From the NCBI GenBank assembly GCA_030765065.1, contig CM060975.1:199926007-199990006 (forward strand): 64,000 bases of DNA, given 5' to 3'. This DNA is from Deroplatys truncata (lineage: Eukaryota; Arthropoda; Insecta; Mantodea; Mantidae). The notes under the pieces were generated by a model, which saw only the letters and a list, made by a program, of their open reading frames with translations, was not told the DNA's origin and did no database searches. Positions 10,383 to 24,900 of the stretch are shown here, piece after piece. A program made the position numbers and the translations under genes. Every line of letters begins with the position of its first letter. The stretch's first letter is position 1.

Positions 10383-11097
10383 AAAAATCTGATGTGTTGC
10401 ACCCACATGACTTTCTCTACTCTTGTACAAACTATTTTTACAAACGCATATTCTCCATCTACTTCATGTTAATCGAGATAAACGTTTGCAGAAACTATCT
10501 TATTGTTAATTTTCTTGTAGGTGCAAGAGGAATATGGTAGGCTTTTGAACTGGTAGCTATGTGAAGCATTCCAATCTTTTTGCATGTCCAGGACATATAA
10601 AAAAAATATATAATAATAACAAATTACCATTTGAGAAAAAGTATAAGTATTGGAAAATTATTCAAACAAATAATAAGGAATATCTTGGAAATGGTTTACT
10701 CGACAAAAAAAAATGTATTACATAAATTTTTGTTTTAACGAGATCTACATTTTTCTGTAGTAAAATTTTGTCTATCTCTGCTTACCAGTTATGCAAAAGT
10801 CATTCAGAATGAGGAGGACATTTGGGGACATTCCTAGAAAATTCAGGATATATATTTCATTTGTCATGGAAATATCTTAAACATATAATATTTTAATCAA
10901 AATCGTTATCTATTTTTGAGAAAATCAAAATTTTGAAAAATGTTCCATGTAAAGGGTAGTCTGGGATGGGGTGGGTTTTCTTGAAAATCTTCATGTCACA
11001 TTCTTGGAGGATACTAAAAAACTCAGATACCAGTTTGATAGTTATCCAACTTTTTGTTTTTGAGGTGTGCTGTTCATAGACAGACACACAGGCACAC
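10383..11097 (-). mobile_element. ACTTTCTCTACT-family copy, truncated at the simple repeat
   Basis: It starts with AAAAAATCTGATGTGTTGCA and CATGACTTTCTCTACTC and follows the family on the minus strand up to the CAGACACACAGGCACAC tract. There it stops at the start of the 0.9-kb TGAGGCAG element. Confidence 0.75.
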
Positions 11098-12014
11098 TGA
11101 GGCAGTATTTTTAACACTTAAATGATTTTAGTCAAATTATATAATATAAAATACAACATTCCACCTTAAAGCAATATGTGTATGTAATAATATATAAAAA
11201 GTGCATATTACAGTCACTGTATATGTTTGTATTATTGTATACATGTGTAATAATGTTATGTGAATGTATTACGTAATTTAATAATGTAGGAGCTGTGAGA
11301 ATAATAAGTTAAAAGTTGCTAACATTGAGGTAACAATAAGGTAACCTCGAGGCAATAATAAATTTGAAAGTTTAACAATTCTACTAGTCATTATTGGAGC
11401 AACAATAATGTAAATTTTGAAAAGTTTATTAAACAGCCAATCAATAACCAGAAAAAAGCTTAAGTTAAATAAAAGTATTCTATTGGAGTAGGATTAGCCA
11501 ATCAGAAACTGAAATAGGGAAAATTGTACAAATTCAGAAGTCAGTTGGTTGTAGACAGTGTTCCTAACCAGACGCAAGATGCGTCCTCAAGAAATTTAAC
11601 ACGTATTCAGTGTGAGATGAAAAATAGTTTACATGTTAAAAAGTGCAAGTAACTAATAAAAAAAAAATCTCACAGCTCTCTCTCTATATCAGTGAAGTGT
11701 TATTTAAATCATGTCAAGCATTAATAAATGGAGTGAATTAAAATTATAATCTGTGTAAGCCTACATTCTTCAGTGCACCACTCCTTGCTATGATATTCAT
11801 GCCTCTAACAAAAATAAATACTGACGCAGCCAAGGCAAACATAAATATTAATATTTAAAGAAACAGTAAAAATCACAAAGTTAATATTTTTTAAACATTT
11901 GGGGCAAAGGCCACCGGAAAGTACATTTGGGGCGAAGACTACCGGAAACTTTTTACCATACATGCGGTTGCTACCACTTCAAGTTCGGCTCCCCAGCAGT
12001 CGAAATATAATACA
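11098..12014 (+). mobile_element. 0.9-kb TG...CA element, copy A
   Basis: It begins TGAGGCAGTATTTTTAA and ends near ATAATACA. It is the reverse-complement counterpart of 34272-35180, where the boundaries are set by a 10-bp target duplication. Shared landmarks are GGTAACCTCGAGGC-like, GATTGGCTAATCC-like and two tandem copies of a GGGGCAAAGGCCACCGGAAA-type unit at 11899-11950. A solo LTR or LTR plus leader is possible (TG...CA ends, AATAAA signals), but the 10-bp duplication is atypical. No protein is recognised. Confidence 0.65.
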
Positions 12015-12114
12015 TCTTCTTCAAACTGACTTTCCATACGTAGCAGCAACAAACCTTCTTCAAATTGGCTCCCAAAGCGTGGTGCAAACAACTTAAAAAT
12101 AAAAATTACTTCAA

Positions 12115-12833
12115 CAGACACACACACACATATGGTACTTATATGATGAAAAGCCAGATAAATAACAAACTTGGTATTTAGGTATAGTATCCTCCAAATA
12201 TGTACAGGAAGATTTTCAAGAAAATCCGCCCACTCCAACTACCCTTTACATTAAACATTTTTCAAAATTTCTGATTTTCCAAATAATGGCTCTAACAATT
12301 TTTATTAAAATACCGTGTATAAAAGATATTTTCATGATAAATAAAATATATATAGATTTTCGTGGAATAGCCTGTGAAGTCCTCTTCATTCTAAAGAAAT
12401 TTTGTATAATTTTGTATAACTTGTAAACATTAACTAATAGACGAAAACATACTGCACAGAAAATGTTAAAAACACATAATTTATTTCAAATAACCTTTTT
12501 TGTGGCATAAGCCATTTCTGAAATATCCGTTATTAATGGTTTGAATTGTTCTTTACTTGGTCATTCTTTTTAAGTCTTGTCAACTCTCAGTTATTTCTCA
12601 TGATTGTATGGAAAGAGTATAGAATTTTAGGGCCAGTATATAGCATACAGTTCTTAAACACTTCACTACCGCTCTTCCCTTTGTATCTATAAAAAAATAT
12701 GTAATGTAAATATTTCTGCAAAGGTTTATTTGGATTAAAATGAACTAGATAGAAAAATAAACTGTGGTAAGAATAGTCTGTATACCTACTAATAAGTGAT
12801 AGAGTGTAGAGATGTGAAAGTATCACATGAGAT
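12115..12833 (+). mobile_element. ACTTTCTCTACT-family copy, 5' truncated
   Basis: It begins at a CACACACACACA tract, continues with the AGATAAATAACAAACTTGG and CTACCCTTTACAT blocks, and ends with TAGAGTGTAGAGATGTGAAA and CACATGAGATTTTT. The part before the simple repeat is missing. Confidence 0.7.
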
Positions 12834-13012
12834 TTTTGTACAACAATTTTTTACTTCTGCAATATCAGTAATGAAACTAAATATCACTTTCAACCACTTT
12901 TGTACTAATGAATCTTCTGGGAGACTATAAGGTGATAATACTGATGCCTAAGAAACAGATGTGCTTATGATCAATGAATTCTTGATAAACAGTTAACAGA
13001 TTTAAAACTTAC

Positions 13013-13479
13013 CTCATATCCAATATAAACTATGTTGTCATCAGACATAATTAAAGGACATACATTTGCCAGACATTTAACTAGCTTCTTGGGTCCTATT
13101 TGCTGAATGGTAGAAATGTTTTTAGCATCCAGGTTATCTACAAATTGAGATTCTTCATCTTGTTTGTCCCAAAATGGTTTTTTTGGAAATGGGATGTAAA
13201 ATATTTCCCAACCAAGAGTGGCAGCATTAGTGCCCTCAGGTATCTTATTCTCATCAGACAGCACATTTAGTGGACTGGGTGTAATGTTACTGGAAAAGTT
13301 AGTGAATTTATTCACTTTAATTTGCTGATCTGGAATAAGATTATCTGTATTGTGCTCATCAATGCCACAGATTATTTGACGAACAAACTGAGAAGCAGAA
13401 AGAGGAACGCCCATTTTCTCATATAGTTTATACACTGCTGGTATAGGTAGAAGATCCCGGAAACTGAAAAGTGCCAGAC
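13013..13479 (-). CDS. RSPH10B: RSPH10B exon 8 (last exon found)
   Basis: Acceptor AATCTTCTTCTCAG|GTCTGG, donor TATGAG|GTAAGT; 467 bp. Two bases complete the Gly codon, then 155 codons, leaving in phase 0. It encodes LALFSFRDLLPIPAVYKLYE and MGVPLSASQFVRQIICGID, corresponding to the FLWMLKDF...TFMEVIAED region of the family, followed by a polar linker and a hydrophobic IGPKKLVKCLANVCPLIM. Because the exon ends at a good donor and not at a stop, at least one more exon, expected to hold the C-terminal coiled coil, lies to the left. I could not find it in 1-13012. Confidence 0.85.
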
Positions 13480-16400
13480 CTGAGAAGAAGATTACAAAAA
13501 ATATGAGTAAAAATAATGGGAGCAATAGTTTCTTACATGTAGCATCTAACTCTGATCTCTAAGAAGGGGTTTGACTGTGTAATGTATAACAATAACCCTT
13601 TTTATTAGATTACAGGGATGACTTGATTATAAATATGTCACTAATAATAAAATTAACTTTTGAGTCAATTTGTAACACGTTGACAAAACACAGTAACGAA
13701 AGTGAGGGTTTTTGAAACATATTCTGAATGAATGTTTTTTTTTAAGAAAGGGGAGTAAATAAATGCCATATGCACTGCGAAAGTTGTGATCTATTGTGCT
13801 TCCCTTCATTTAATCTCCTGAGATTCTTGCCTGCTTTGCAAGGTCTACAAGTCTCTTAGTAGACACTTCTTGAAATCCTTGCAACAGCATGTTTCCTGAT
13901 TAAGGTATTTAACCCTTTGAATATGAGTGCTTGACAATCACACAGCAAATGAGATATTAAAACACAAACACATTAAAAGTATTAATAAAAGTGAAGTTAA
14001 AGTATGTTACTATTTCTTGAGTCGACATGTTGGCACAACTAGCATCAAGTTCTTAAAATACAAAATACACAATTATTTCAGGTAGCGTCCTGCCTATCCT
14101 CAGCAGTTGAGCCGAGTAAGTTGTTCTTCTCTTGTTTTTCCTATCTCTTGCCATGGACTCGTTACGACCTCATCTGGTGGTTGTAAAAGGAACTGCATGA
14201 TGCCATCTGTGGGAGGGATCTTGAAATTCAAACATTTTTGTTTATTCATTTTGATGTGAATTTTTTCCCAAGCATCCAAATCTGTGTGTTTATTAACATT
14301 TTTTAGGAGTTTGATTTCAAGACCGATGTCATGATGGTCTTCCCAAAAATGTGATACAGCTGAATGGTCACATTGTTTTAATTTGATGTTCTTTCAGTCT
14401 AATCATAAGTTTTTTTTTTGTTTGTCTAATATATTTCTTGTCACAATGTTTGCAGTCAACACTATAAATACCTGATTTATTTATGGGATCAATCTTCTTT
14501 TTTAAGGGATTATTCAGTAATTTATTTAAACTGTACTGCTTTTGTGGAGCTAGTTGTATTCCAAAAACTTTAAATATGGACTGAAATTCACTAAAACTCT
14601 TAGGATGGTACGTGAATTTTTTTGTATATTTTTGCTTTTTCAATATCGACTCAATAAATACTAACAAATGAGATACTGTTACATTTACTCTTCTGTATTT
14701 TCTACATACTGATTGACTGCTTTGCTGATTTTTTGGAGGTGCCCATGTAGCTGACAGTGTCCTGTTAATAGACTAATTGTCCTTTTTACTGTAGTTCCAC
14801 TCATTTTAAGCAGTGATTGTGTCCTGCTTGAATGAATGTTAAGTCAGTGATATAAGTATTACAAATCAACTTAAATGTTAATTTTATAACCTCTTTTATG
14901 TCTAGTATAGCATATTTTACATAAAGATGTTTTGTTAAGGTTTTAGAATTTTTTAATTACTTTTTTTATTTCATTTTATACTAATATTTAACAATAAAAT
15001 ATGGGGTTTACAGCAGTTTTATATTGCTGAAATATTAAATTTTTTATAGTGGGTATTGTTTTTAGAATAAGCAGCAAAATCCAGGCAACTGCAGTCCAAT
15101 GTAACCTGTGAGCATCCAAGTGTACCTCATATCGGTTATTTTACTTGGGCCCTGCCCATTCTTTACCACGGGCACAGCAGTCACTGGGATTTGAACTTGT
15201 GATGCTTTGCTTTCAATGGATGGCCAATCCATTTTGTCTCACCTTAGCAATCATGGCTATTTGAATTGCTTTGGTTGTGGTGTCTGTGAAAGGGTTATGA
15301 ATCTGAGTTTAGGAATCCAAAGAAGAGCAGCATATGTACGCAAAATAATTCCAACATTAAGGTGAATCTAAAAGCTTAGCCCTCAGTTTCCTTTTCACCA
15401 ATCCTACCTCCCAATTTCTATAATCTCCTGTATCTTTTACTGCTCTATCAAGGACTTTGATTTGAGAAACAAATGATGGTTGTAAATAAGTACAAAGGCT
15501 TTCACGGCCGGAGTTAATCGATAAAACATTAAAGTCTTCCGGGCTGGAAGGCTGTGGTCTAAGGGTAAAATTACTAGCACCCGACATTTCGGTCACTCTG
15601 TGGTTGCCATCTTCAAGAATGTAACACCCAGGACAGCTTGATAACGACTACAGTTTCTTTGTATAAATGTTGAGAATGAATGCTTAGACTATCAAATTAT
15701 TAATGAACTCTGTTCACACTATTAAAGTTTTGCTACATTTTCTGGTTAAAACTGGTGTGGCAATTATTTCTCCATAGTGACCTTCAGAATGACATATATA
15801 TAGCATTTCCACTTCTACTCTATCATATATAATATTTTGCTACCATTGCCCTTAAATTCCCATGGTTTAAACATTTCTTTGTATCAATTTTCTAATAATA
15901 ATTCCTATTGATCTTCAGACATCACACTTGAGCATATTTCTGAAATCGAATCAACTTGGGAAAGGCATGTTCCTCTCTTAGACAAAGTTCCATAGGCTTT
16001 TGTCCTTATACAAAAGAACAATGAAAATGTTGTAAACATGTTGGTTCCCCCGTGTAACATTTGGATATATAGAAACTTAGAAGGCCAGTGTTTTTGCCTC
16101 CAATTTAACATTAGTTACAAATATTATGCTTTTATTCCCCTTATGCTAAATTTATTACTACATAAACATAAACCTTATTTTTACTTTCTCTACTACGTAT
16201 AGTAAGTAGGGGAAGTATTGCATTCCACACAAAAATTTGATACTGAGATTTCACCAGAAATATATGTTTTGAGGCCCCCTTAATCCAAAAAAAGCATTTT
16301 TGGAAACATGTCCATATGTGTCTGTATGTCTGTGTGTCTGTCCGTCTGTGTGTCTGTGAACAGCATAACTCAGAAACGAAGTCGGATAAACACCAAACTG

Positions 16401-18865
16401 GGTATTTAGGTTCAGTATCTTCCAGAGATGCGACACGAAGGTTTTCAAGAAAAACCCTCACCCCCGATTACCCTTTACATGGAACATTTTTCGAAAATTT
16501 TAATTTTCTCAAAAATGGCTCTAACGATTTTGATTAAAATATCATATGTATAAGATATTTTCATGACAAATAAAATGTATATCTCGAATTTTCTGGGAAT
16601 GTCTCCAAAAGTATTCTTCATTGTGAACGAATTTTGCATAACTGGTAAACCATAAGAGATAGACAAAATTTTACTACACAAAAATTGTAGATCGCATTAA
16701 AATACACCATTTATGTCATATACATTTTTTTGTTGGGTGAACAATTTTCGAGATATTGCTTGTTATTTCCTTAAATTTTCGAATACTTGTACTTTTTCTC
16801 AAATTCGTTATTCTTTTTTTTATGTCCTGGACATGCAAAGAGAATGGAATGTGCCACATAGCAACCAGCACTTAAAATATTTGACTATCGCTTATAACCT
16901 ACCATATTCCCCTTGCATCTACAAGAAAATTAGCAATAAGATTAACATACTGATTAACATGAAGCATATGGAGAATAAGCATTTGTAAAAATAGTTTGTA
17001 CAAGAGTAGAGAAAGTCATGTGAGTGTAACACATCAGATTTTTTCATACGTACCTTTTGAATTGTTCTCTAATTTTAAGTATGTAACAGTGCCTTGTTGC
17101 ACTCATCCTATAATTTTATATTTAGTTTTATTTAGTTTTTGACACATTCAGTTAAAATAATTACATTTCACCGGTACTAAGGTGCGGTCACAATAATACT
17201 GCCTTACTTCACTGTTTCTCGCTTCAACTTTTACTTATTAAAGTTATATAATTGTACTTACATAAGGTATTCCTACATACATTTTTACTTTCTGTACCAG
17301 TACATAGTAGGTAGAGAAAGTATTGCATTCCACCCAAAAATTCAATACCAAGATTTCACTGGAAATACATGTTTTGAGGCCCCTTAAATCCAAAAAAAGC
17401 GTTTTTAGAAAAAGGTCTGTGTGTGTGTCTGTGATCAATGTAATTCAAACACAAAAGTCAGATAAATACCAAACTTGGTATTAAAGCTCAATATCTTCCA
17501 AAGATGAGGCACAAAGATTTTAAAGAAAATCCCCCACCCCAAAATACCCTTTACATGGAACATTTTTTAAATTTTTTTTTACTTTCTAAAAAATGGCTAT
17601 AACATATTTGATATATTTACATGAAAAAAAAATATGCGTTTTGAATTTTCTGGGAATAGCCTCTGAAGTCCTCTTCATTCGGAAGGGATTTTGTATAATC
17701 TTGTATAACTGGTGAACTTAAGCAATAAACAAAAATGTTCTACACAAAAAATGTAGATCTCTTTAAAACACACAATTTACTTCAAATAAGTCTTTTGTGG
17801 CATAAGCCATTTCTGAGGTATCTATTAGCAATGGTTCAAGTTGTTCATTACTTGTTCTTGAAGTCCTGTGAACATTCAGTTGTTTCTTGCAGTTGCATGG
17901 AAACAGTATGGAATTTTAAGGCCAGTATATGGCATCCAGTTCTTAAAAATTTGACTTTTACTTTGCATCTATAAAGAAATGTGTAATGTAGCTGTTTCTG
18001 CAAAGGTTTATTTGGATTAAAATGTAATAGAAAAATAAGCTTTAGTATGAATAGCTTGTATACCCACTAATAAACGATAGAGGGTAGAGAAAGTCATGTG
18101 AGTGTATCACATCATATTGTGTTGTCTTATTGACATTGCCATGTAAAAATTTTTAGAATGGAACAGTCACCATAATGATGAGGTAGGCAACATATGATGC
18201 TCACAGAATTATACATGTTGGCTAGCAATTCCTGCTTAATTTTAACTAGCTAGGACAAAATTATTAGCATACTTTTCTAGATATTTGCTGAAGATTTATT
18301 CAGCACACATCATGACAGATGCTTTAGTCTTTTTAATAGCTTGTGCTTGCTTACACTAAACTATGCTAATCAGAATAATTTATTAGCCCTTAAAAGTAAC
18401 AAGCAATATGTATCTTTTAAACTTTAAGGCAACTTACCGTCATGACTTTCCACAGATGGTAAAGCATTTACATGAATAAATTTCTGGAATGCTTTACCCA
18501 GTATACCTGGTGGCTCAGGTAGTCTCTTTTGATTTTTTGCATACTCAAGACTGTCTTCACTAGAATAAACCAGCCAGCATACTTCTAATAAATAATGTAG
18601 AAATTGCCAGAAAAGAAGTGGCTCAGCAGGATCATACACTCTAGTTATTCTGGCACTCCAATTATTTTCTGTAATGTAAAACAATAAAAAGGTCACACTT
18701 TCTAAGAAATTTAACTTTTTCTACTACATACTTACAGTAAGTAGAGAAAGTATTTTACTCCACCCAAAAATTCAATTTCGAGATTTCACCGGAAGTATAT
18801 GCTTTGAGGCCCCCTGAGCCTAAAAAGCATTTTTACAAACATGTGCATGTAGGCATGTGTGGGTG

Positions 18866-18921
<56 letters not shown>

Positions 18922-21900
18922 TGTGTGTGTGTGCGTGCTCATAGTTACATTTTCATTTAACATCAATACCATTTTGCAATCGTAAGTGATGAATAGGTGA
19001 TTGACACCTAGTTTAAACTGGATGCATGAAGCAAATACAAGCAAATGGAGCAACCACCACCACCGCCACCGCCACTGCCACCGCCGCCACCACCACCGCC
19101 ACCACCACCACCGCCACTGCCACCGCCACCACCACCGCCACCACCACCACCACCATCATTCATTAAGCTATTCTCTTGGTATTCAATACATTCTCTTAAC
19201 ACATTACTTTTTTCTAGATTAAAAGTTCTGAACCAAAATTTCAAAGCTCTTTCCATTATCTTCCCCTTAGTTGTCACCCTGTCCATCTCTAATTGTGCTA
19301 CCTGCCTTACAATTGACTTCGGTAGCCCTAGTATTTCTCTATAAAACATCCTGTGCACCACATCTATACTTTCCCATCCTCTATCTAATCCCCATATTTC
19401 TATACCATACATCATTTTTGCCTCCACAACCATCTCATAAACTTCTTCCACCCATTTAACATTTATATTAGGTACTTTATATTTGCAGCTTCTAATTGCA
19501 GCCATCACCCCTTTACCTTTTGCCAATGCAAACTTCTTTTGTTTCTTCCATTTATTACCTCCATCTATTTTTACTCCTAAATAGATACAGTCACGCACTA
19601 CCCTGTAATCTTTATTCTCTCCCTTCCACTTTTCATATTTGCTTAATTTTCCACCCTTTTTGAAAACCACAATCTGTGATTTCTCTTGATTCACTTTTAA
19701 CCTCCATTCTTTACAATATACATCAATTGCTTGTAATGATTGTTTTAAACCACTTATTGTAATAGATCCTACCACTAGGTCATCTGCAAAAAGAAGTCCT
19801 GGGATTTGGATGTTGTTAATTACTCATCCAGATCTGTGCCTGTTTTGTAACAATAGTTTGTTGAGGAATGTGTACAGAAAGTCATACAAATGCAACATAC
19901 ATTTTTTCCTTTCTTGTTTAGGAAAAATGAACTGGGCCAGTATCCCTCCAAAGCATAGTAGCAAGATATTTTGTGCAATATTATAAAATGTAAAAATATA
20001 ATAGCTTTTGCTGCAGGCCAAATTTTAGGTTGGAATTCTCAGTTGCTGCTTCATTGTTACACATGTGAAGTATATTAAGAAATAGGCTATGCAACATATG
20101 TATCCATCTGCATGACTAACACTCCCAGTGATTGAATAATCCTTACTCTAGCTGTACTGGAGTGAGTGAGTGATCCTCTGCTCATAACAAGGTTCAATGG
20201 TGAATTTTGGAGATCAGTTATGCAGCATTTCTTTATGAAGGAGTTAGATTCCTCCTGCAATAGCTAATATTATTGTAAACAGAAAAAAGAATATGATAGT
20301 AGAGGAAATCAGAGTTTTGATACTGCTGAAGACATTCATATCAAAGACGATTTAACATACAAAACAAGGTTGAAAAAGCAGTATCAACAATACGTAAGGT
20401 TAGCAACAATCCAACAACACTGAAAATGATACAGATGCATGACCTGGTCGTGAAGTACCTCAATCATCACATATTTCTTCTGTGTTTGAGAATCTTCTTC
20501 AACGACTTGTAAAACGTATTCTTCCTAGTTAGATGTAAGAGCAACTTTTGGTGTTCCTTGATACATGTTTATGGTTCCTAACTCAGTAATGCAATGATAA
20601 ACAGCATAAAATGTTGGATAACTCAGTTGGTTTTAATCTGAAAATGCCATTTGATACTACTATGCAGCCTTGCATCTGTTATCATTTGCATCACCTACTT
20701 AAAAATCACATCTGCCTTGTCATGAAATCAATAGCCTGGCATGGTTAAACATAAATGTACACAAATGTTAACAAATCTCTTTGGCAACATATTGTACCTA
20801 AGGTACAATGAGTGCTTCAGCAGATTTCTATCAATAACAAAATTTGATTATCTAACAAAATTAATGATATTTTTGGTTACAAACCTAAACTGTTGGATTG
20901 TACCTTGAAATGTATTGAATGTAAACTTGTATTAACAACACAAAAATAAGATTTCTGAAATATATTATGTATATATGCACTTGTTTTCTTGTTTTGATGT
21001 GAGAAATCTGCCACTGTAGCTTATATAAATATATATATGCATCTTCAGATTTATTTGACCTTTACCGCCAATCAGTTTAAATAAACGAATTCACTATTAG
21101 TTTAGCGAGTCCCATGTCTCAAATGAGAAAAGTGGAATTGAACCTCAGGCTGTATGTATTTCCAAATTCGTAACAGGTTGATGTAAAGTGGCGGTGCAGA
21201 ACTTGTTTTCGCTAGGACATTTTGTGCGTTCTTTGCACACAAGATAGAAGTGGCCACCAAATACAAAATTTGCATGGTTGAATGCTGCTTCTGAATGGGA
21301 GGATATAAGGGGAGACTATCGTTATTATATTGGTTGCTGTGTGAATCATTTTCTCCATTCTTGCCCAGAGTTTCATTAAGTTCTGAGATAAAACATTTTA
21401 AAAAACAAAAAAACAGTTGTTTTCATTAAAACAACTAAAATATTTAAGCATATTTTAAAATATTTAAAATATTTATAAAGATTACTTCAGTTGCTTTTAT
21501 TAAAAAGCTAAAGTTGTGCCATTAAAGCCGAGACACTTTCTACAAAAACCATCCAATTATTTGAGTTACCTATCAGTGTACATGCTGATATTGCAAATTT
21601 ACAAAAGAAGTTCCAAATGTGGACACTGGATAGCTACAATACAAGTCCTATTTCATTCATGACAGTTGACATCCACCATTTCCACTCATCTCTTGCTAGT
21701 CCTCTGCTAGAAGCATGGGTGGTAACTTGCTTCAAAGTATTAACATCATGCGCAGACAACCAAATGGCAGTAAAGGTCAAGTAACTCTGAACACCGCATA
21801 TATACCTAATGTTCTTTGGTGTCTCACCTGTTCCACCTTATTCATCTTTATTAGTCAAGGTTTTCTAAAAGTGAAATTTTAATATGGCAAAATCTACTGC

Positions 21901-24900
21901 AGCACCCCATTTCATAAGGTCAAGGGTTGCCCCCCTGCAAATATAATACCATGAACATATATATATATCATACAGAAGCGCAGAATACAAACCTAACTTT
22001 CTGTCCAGTTCAACAAGAGAGCAGCCTGTCATTTCAGAAAGTTTGCAGTCACGTGCAAACTGCCACAACATTAAACGAGTTAGCACAACAGGGAACTCTG
22101 GTTCTTTCCTGCAGGCTATTGTTGCATAAGTATAATACAGCTTGCGTAATTGTAATTCTAGTAGCATAAGGGATTTGTGCAGCCATTTCTTCTCAAATTC
22201 AATAATCTCTGGAACTAAAGTATTTTCATCACTCTTTGACACACTTTCAGACTTGACACCAGATGATTTACATGAAACAGTGTTGTCACTACTTTCTGTC
22301 AAAGATATTTTCATGGTTGATTCCTGCAAATAAATTTAATAATAACTTCAAAACATATCTTACTCTAGTAGCATTTGAACACTATCTTTTATTCATATAT
22401 TAATATGACCTTACCCTTAACCATAACTTAATAAAGCCATAAGAGAATTTTTCACAAAGTGGGAGAACTTATAACTATGCTTTGGAATGAGAAAGCTTAA
22501 TGCATACTGTTAATCTTTCATAAAAAGTGTCATAGTGCATTTCATTACATTTGCACAAGTTGTTGAATCTACAATTTGTTTAAATTATAAAAATTACTTG
22601 TATTTACAGTTATTTGGAACTCAAGATAAATTTAGAATGCTGCAATATGTTTTCTTTCTTAAATAATCAAAACATTTTGGAACTGCATATTTTTGTTACC
22701 TTCTGTAAGTTGGATCTTCTACATTGATTTTGATTTTGAGTGGACTTAATCGATTTTGGAAATGAGTGACCCATCATATTGAAGTTCCTGGTTGAGGTTT
22801 ACTCATCAGCCTTTATATGCAGTTTCATTGTTTTAATGTTGAGAGAGAGAGAGAGAGAGAGAGTGTGTGTGTGAGAATGCAAGGAAAATATTTTTAATTT
22901 AATTAAATGTATTTATATACTGTCATTATCAGAATATGAACTTTGAAACATCAACGTGGCACATAAAATTGAACAAATGATCTATTACTTAACCTTTAAA
23001 ATTTGCATATTATCATTTTATGTAAATTACAATTAACTAAATAGCATATAAAATTGACAACATTAACGCTTGTAAGTTTTGTATATGTTATTGATTTGTT
23101 TTACTGAATATATTTCACCTAGAGAAAAAAGTTATACACTATCCAAATGGATATTAATTATTAAATATAAGAATTTTTATTGGGCTTTCGCTTATCCTGA
23201 AAAGACAGATGTTGGATAACTGGTCTTTTTAGAACCCAGGCTCATTAAACACATGTTAATCATCACATCATTTATTTCCTCTGTAGACATGCAATGTTAT
23301 AAACCTGAGATGTTAAAGAAAGAAAAATTAAATATGGAAAATCTCCTTGTTTGGTGAGTGCTCTTTACTATCATGACTAATGGTCTAAAACTGACATAGG
23401 TAATCAAGGTTGTTTATGCATGGACTTGTGAATGAGGTCTGTAGTTCAAATCCTACCAGAACTGTCTTCCCTGACTGAGGTATTTTTTCTATGTTTTCCT
23501 CAGTCCTCAAATCTGTCAAATGCTTGGAGGTACCCTAAACTTAGGCCTGGAACTTCTGCTTTCCAAATTTCTTTTCCAGTTATTTCATTTAATGTATCAC
23601 CCGCTGCTGTATGCAATAAAAATGGACATGAAGTACTAAATAAGAGGTCTAAATCTGACTAAAAATTAAGAACAATTTTAACCACCCTTACACAGCATTT
23701 GGGAAAGTAACAGACTTCCAACATACTATGTTGAAATACCAAAATATCTTTGAAACCAGTTGGTTTTATAATTGCTGCATAGGGATACATGAGCACTTTT
23801 CAGCCAAACTTAAACAATTAGTCAAACTATCCAGATTTCACAGTGGAAATTTTTTTATAATATTTAGTTCTAATAATGAATAAATCTCTAGTATGGTGGT
23901 AGTGCAGTTGCTTACCAAGCGGGAGTCCCAGGTTCATTCCTGGTACTGGCATGGGAATTTTCTCCTGCTAGGAGACTTATCCCAGGGTGCACTCAGCCTT
24001 GTTAGATCCCTGAAGTGCCAACTGAGGAGCTACTTGATTGAAAAGTAGCAGCTGCAGGTTAAGGAGGCCGCATATACCAGCCGGGAAGTAACCCAAGCAC
24101 TGACCAAGGTATTCCATATAAAGCAAAATTTGATACTATAAAACTAAGATAAAGTAAAAGGTATAAAAATTGATAAATTTCCTATCCTCCATTACTGCAC
24201 CCCACTCATGGTGCCTATTGTGGACAGAGGTGGGGTATGCAGCGGCCGGGTGGCAGGCCTTAGCTGGCAACAGGCTGATGCACCATAGAGGCTAGTTTAA
24301 TAAACAAATCTGATTTAACACACTCAGACAACTTTTTCTGTCAATGGCGAATATTCAGAACATGCTACCTTGCACTGCATGTCCTAACATACTGTGGTTT
24401 AGTTGAAATTAAATTATTTTAATAGTTTTCACTTAATTTTCCACATAAGTACTCAGTATTATCTGTATATTTTACCAGTTTAGATTGGAGCCAAGTATAC
24501 ACACTAAGGAAAGTTAGATTGCAAAGTTGTATATCCATAGCATGCAACTACCTGCAGAAATACTCTGAATAACCTGCAGGCATACTACAGAGGAAAGAAA
24601 CTCTTGGATACTTTACAAAAGGAAAGGGGATGGTATGGGAAAAACTGAGCTGTTACTGAAGGTACATGTGTATGACTGGATCTACTTTATTAATTGTGTA
24701 GCATTGTTCTTGTGCTCAGTACCATTGGAAATTATTGCATCATAAAAGTTAAAAAGGTTGACATGCAGGATGTATGTGCAAACACTTTGTCATTGCTAGG
24801 TGTAGCGTCAAGTTTCATTCAACTTAGAAATGTTGCGTTAATTCTGCTGATTCGGATTAGAACATTTGCCCAAGAGGTGAAGGACTGCTGAGATAGCAGT

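Noticed and set aside
11098-12014. Firm call of an LTR retrotransposon from TG...CA ends and a GGGGCAAAGGCC leader-like motif
   Set aside because: No second LTR or gag/pol is present, and the other copy has a 10-bp duplication, so the class is left open.
19001-19344. His-rich and Pro-rich plus-strand proteins
   Set aside because: Alternative frames of the CCACCG minisatellite; the real signal is the minus-strand LINE RT beside it.
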